Shown: one piece after another, positions 41,237 to 41,262 of the stretch | Position numbering within the stretch: the stretch's first letter is position 1 | How the letters are laid out: every line of letters begins with the position of its first letter | Origin: an uncultured Myxococcaceae bacterium | GTDB taxonomy: Bacteria; Myxococcota_A; Polyangia; Polyangiales; Ga0077539 | NCBI GenBank assembly: GCA_945952225.1 | Contig: CAMFHP010000072.1 | Span: 1 to 41,262, forward strand | Reading direction: 5' to 3' | Length of the DNA stretch: 41,262 nt | Notes under the pieces: generated by a model | What the model was told of the DNA's origin: nothing | The model's database searches: none | What the model saw: the letters and a program-made list of their open reading frames with translations, nothing else | Position numbers and translations under genes: made by a program

Positions 41237-41262
41237 GGACCTCAGCGCGCGACGACCGCCGA

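Overview
The window is a very GC-rich (roughly 70 % G+C by eye), gene-dense chromosomal segment from what looks like a myxobacterium in the broad sense (Myxococcota; an order Polyangiales/Sandaracinaceae-like organism is my inference). The reasons are the third-position GC bias, three Hanks-type kinases or pseudokinases in 41 kb, many proline/alanine-rich lipoproteins, PEGA and AgmX-like domains, and a Cys-rich repeat lipoprotein of a kind common in that phylum. No insertion sequence, integrase, phage gene or CRISPR array is visible, so this reads as core chromosome with lineage-specific genes scattered through it.

Layout. (1) 1-2664, minus strand: a signalling/envelope set of PEGA-TPR protein, small lipoprotein and Ser/Thr kinase (its C-terminus runs off the left edge). 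(2) 2814-7792: glyA converges on topA, with dprA just upstream of topA. (3) 7924-11568, plus strand: CpoB-like TPR lipoprotein, LysM protein and an unusual three-part 2-oxoglutarate oxygenase fusion. (4) 11577-15123, minus strand: accD-folC-M28 peptidase. (5) 15184-17469, minus strand: a SUKH-like protein, then a Crp-type regulator and a class II-like cyclic-nucleotide phosphodiesterase that look like a cNMP receptor/eraser pair. (6) 17562-21187: lipoprotein and RNase D on plus, dciA and a BtpA-family gene on minus. (7) 21258-25497, plus strand: secreted protein, rdgB and a large transmembrane pseudokinase. (8) 25716-26417: five tRNA genes in two divergent transcripts (His-Arg-Lys on minus, Pro-Arg on plus). 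(9) 26612-32347: the 1004-residue Cys-rich lipoprotein, then a sugar-nucleotide epimerase and a stand-alone, shortened FlhA/SctV (FHIPEP) homologue. (10) 32436-35437: a bacterial poly(ADP-ribose) polymerase with WGR, helical and ART domains, then a kinase carrying a C-terminal cyclic-nucleotide-binding domain. (11) 35444-41175: sugar N-acetyltransferase, TPR lipoprotein, a 744-bp gene-free region rich in perfect inverted repeats and an iterated octamer, outer-membrane barrel, HEAT protein, alpha/beta hydrolase, CAP-domain protein and rpsT.

The most unusual points are the isolated FHIPEP gene next to a eukaryote-like PARP, the PARP gene's 12-bp inverted repeat, the catalytically dead pseudokinase with an AgmX/TonB-like tail, two separate cyclic-nucleotide-sensing genes plus a matching phosphodiesterase, the oxygenase fusion, and the structured non-coding region at 36.5-37.3 kb. 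Start codons were chosen by homology, signal peptides, ribosome-binding sites and overlap with neighbours. All functional names come from reading motifs by eye, without database searches.
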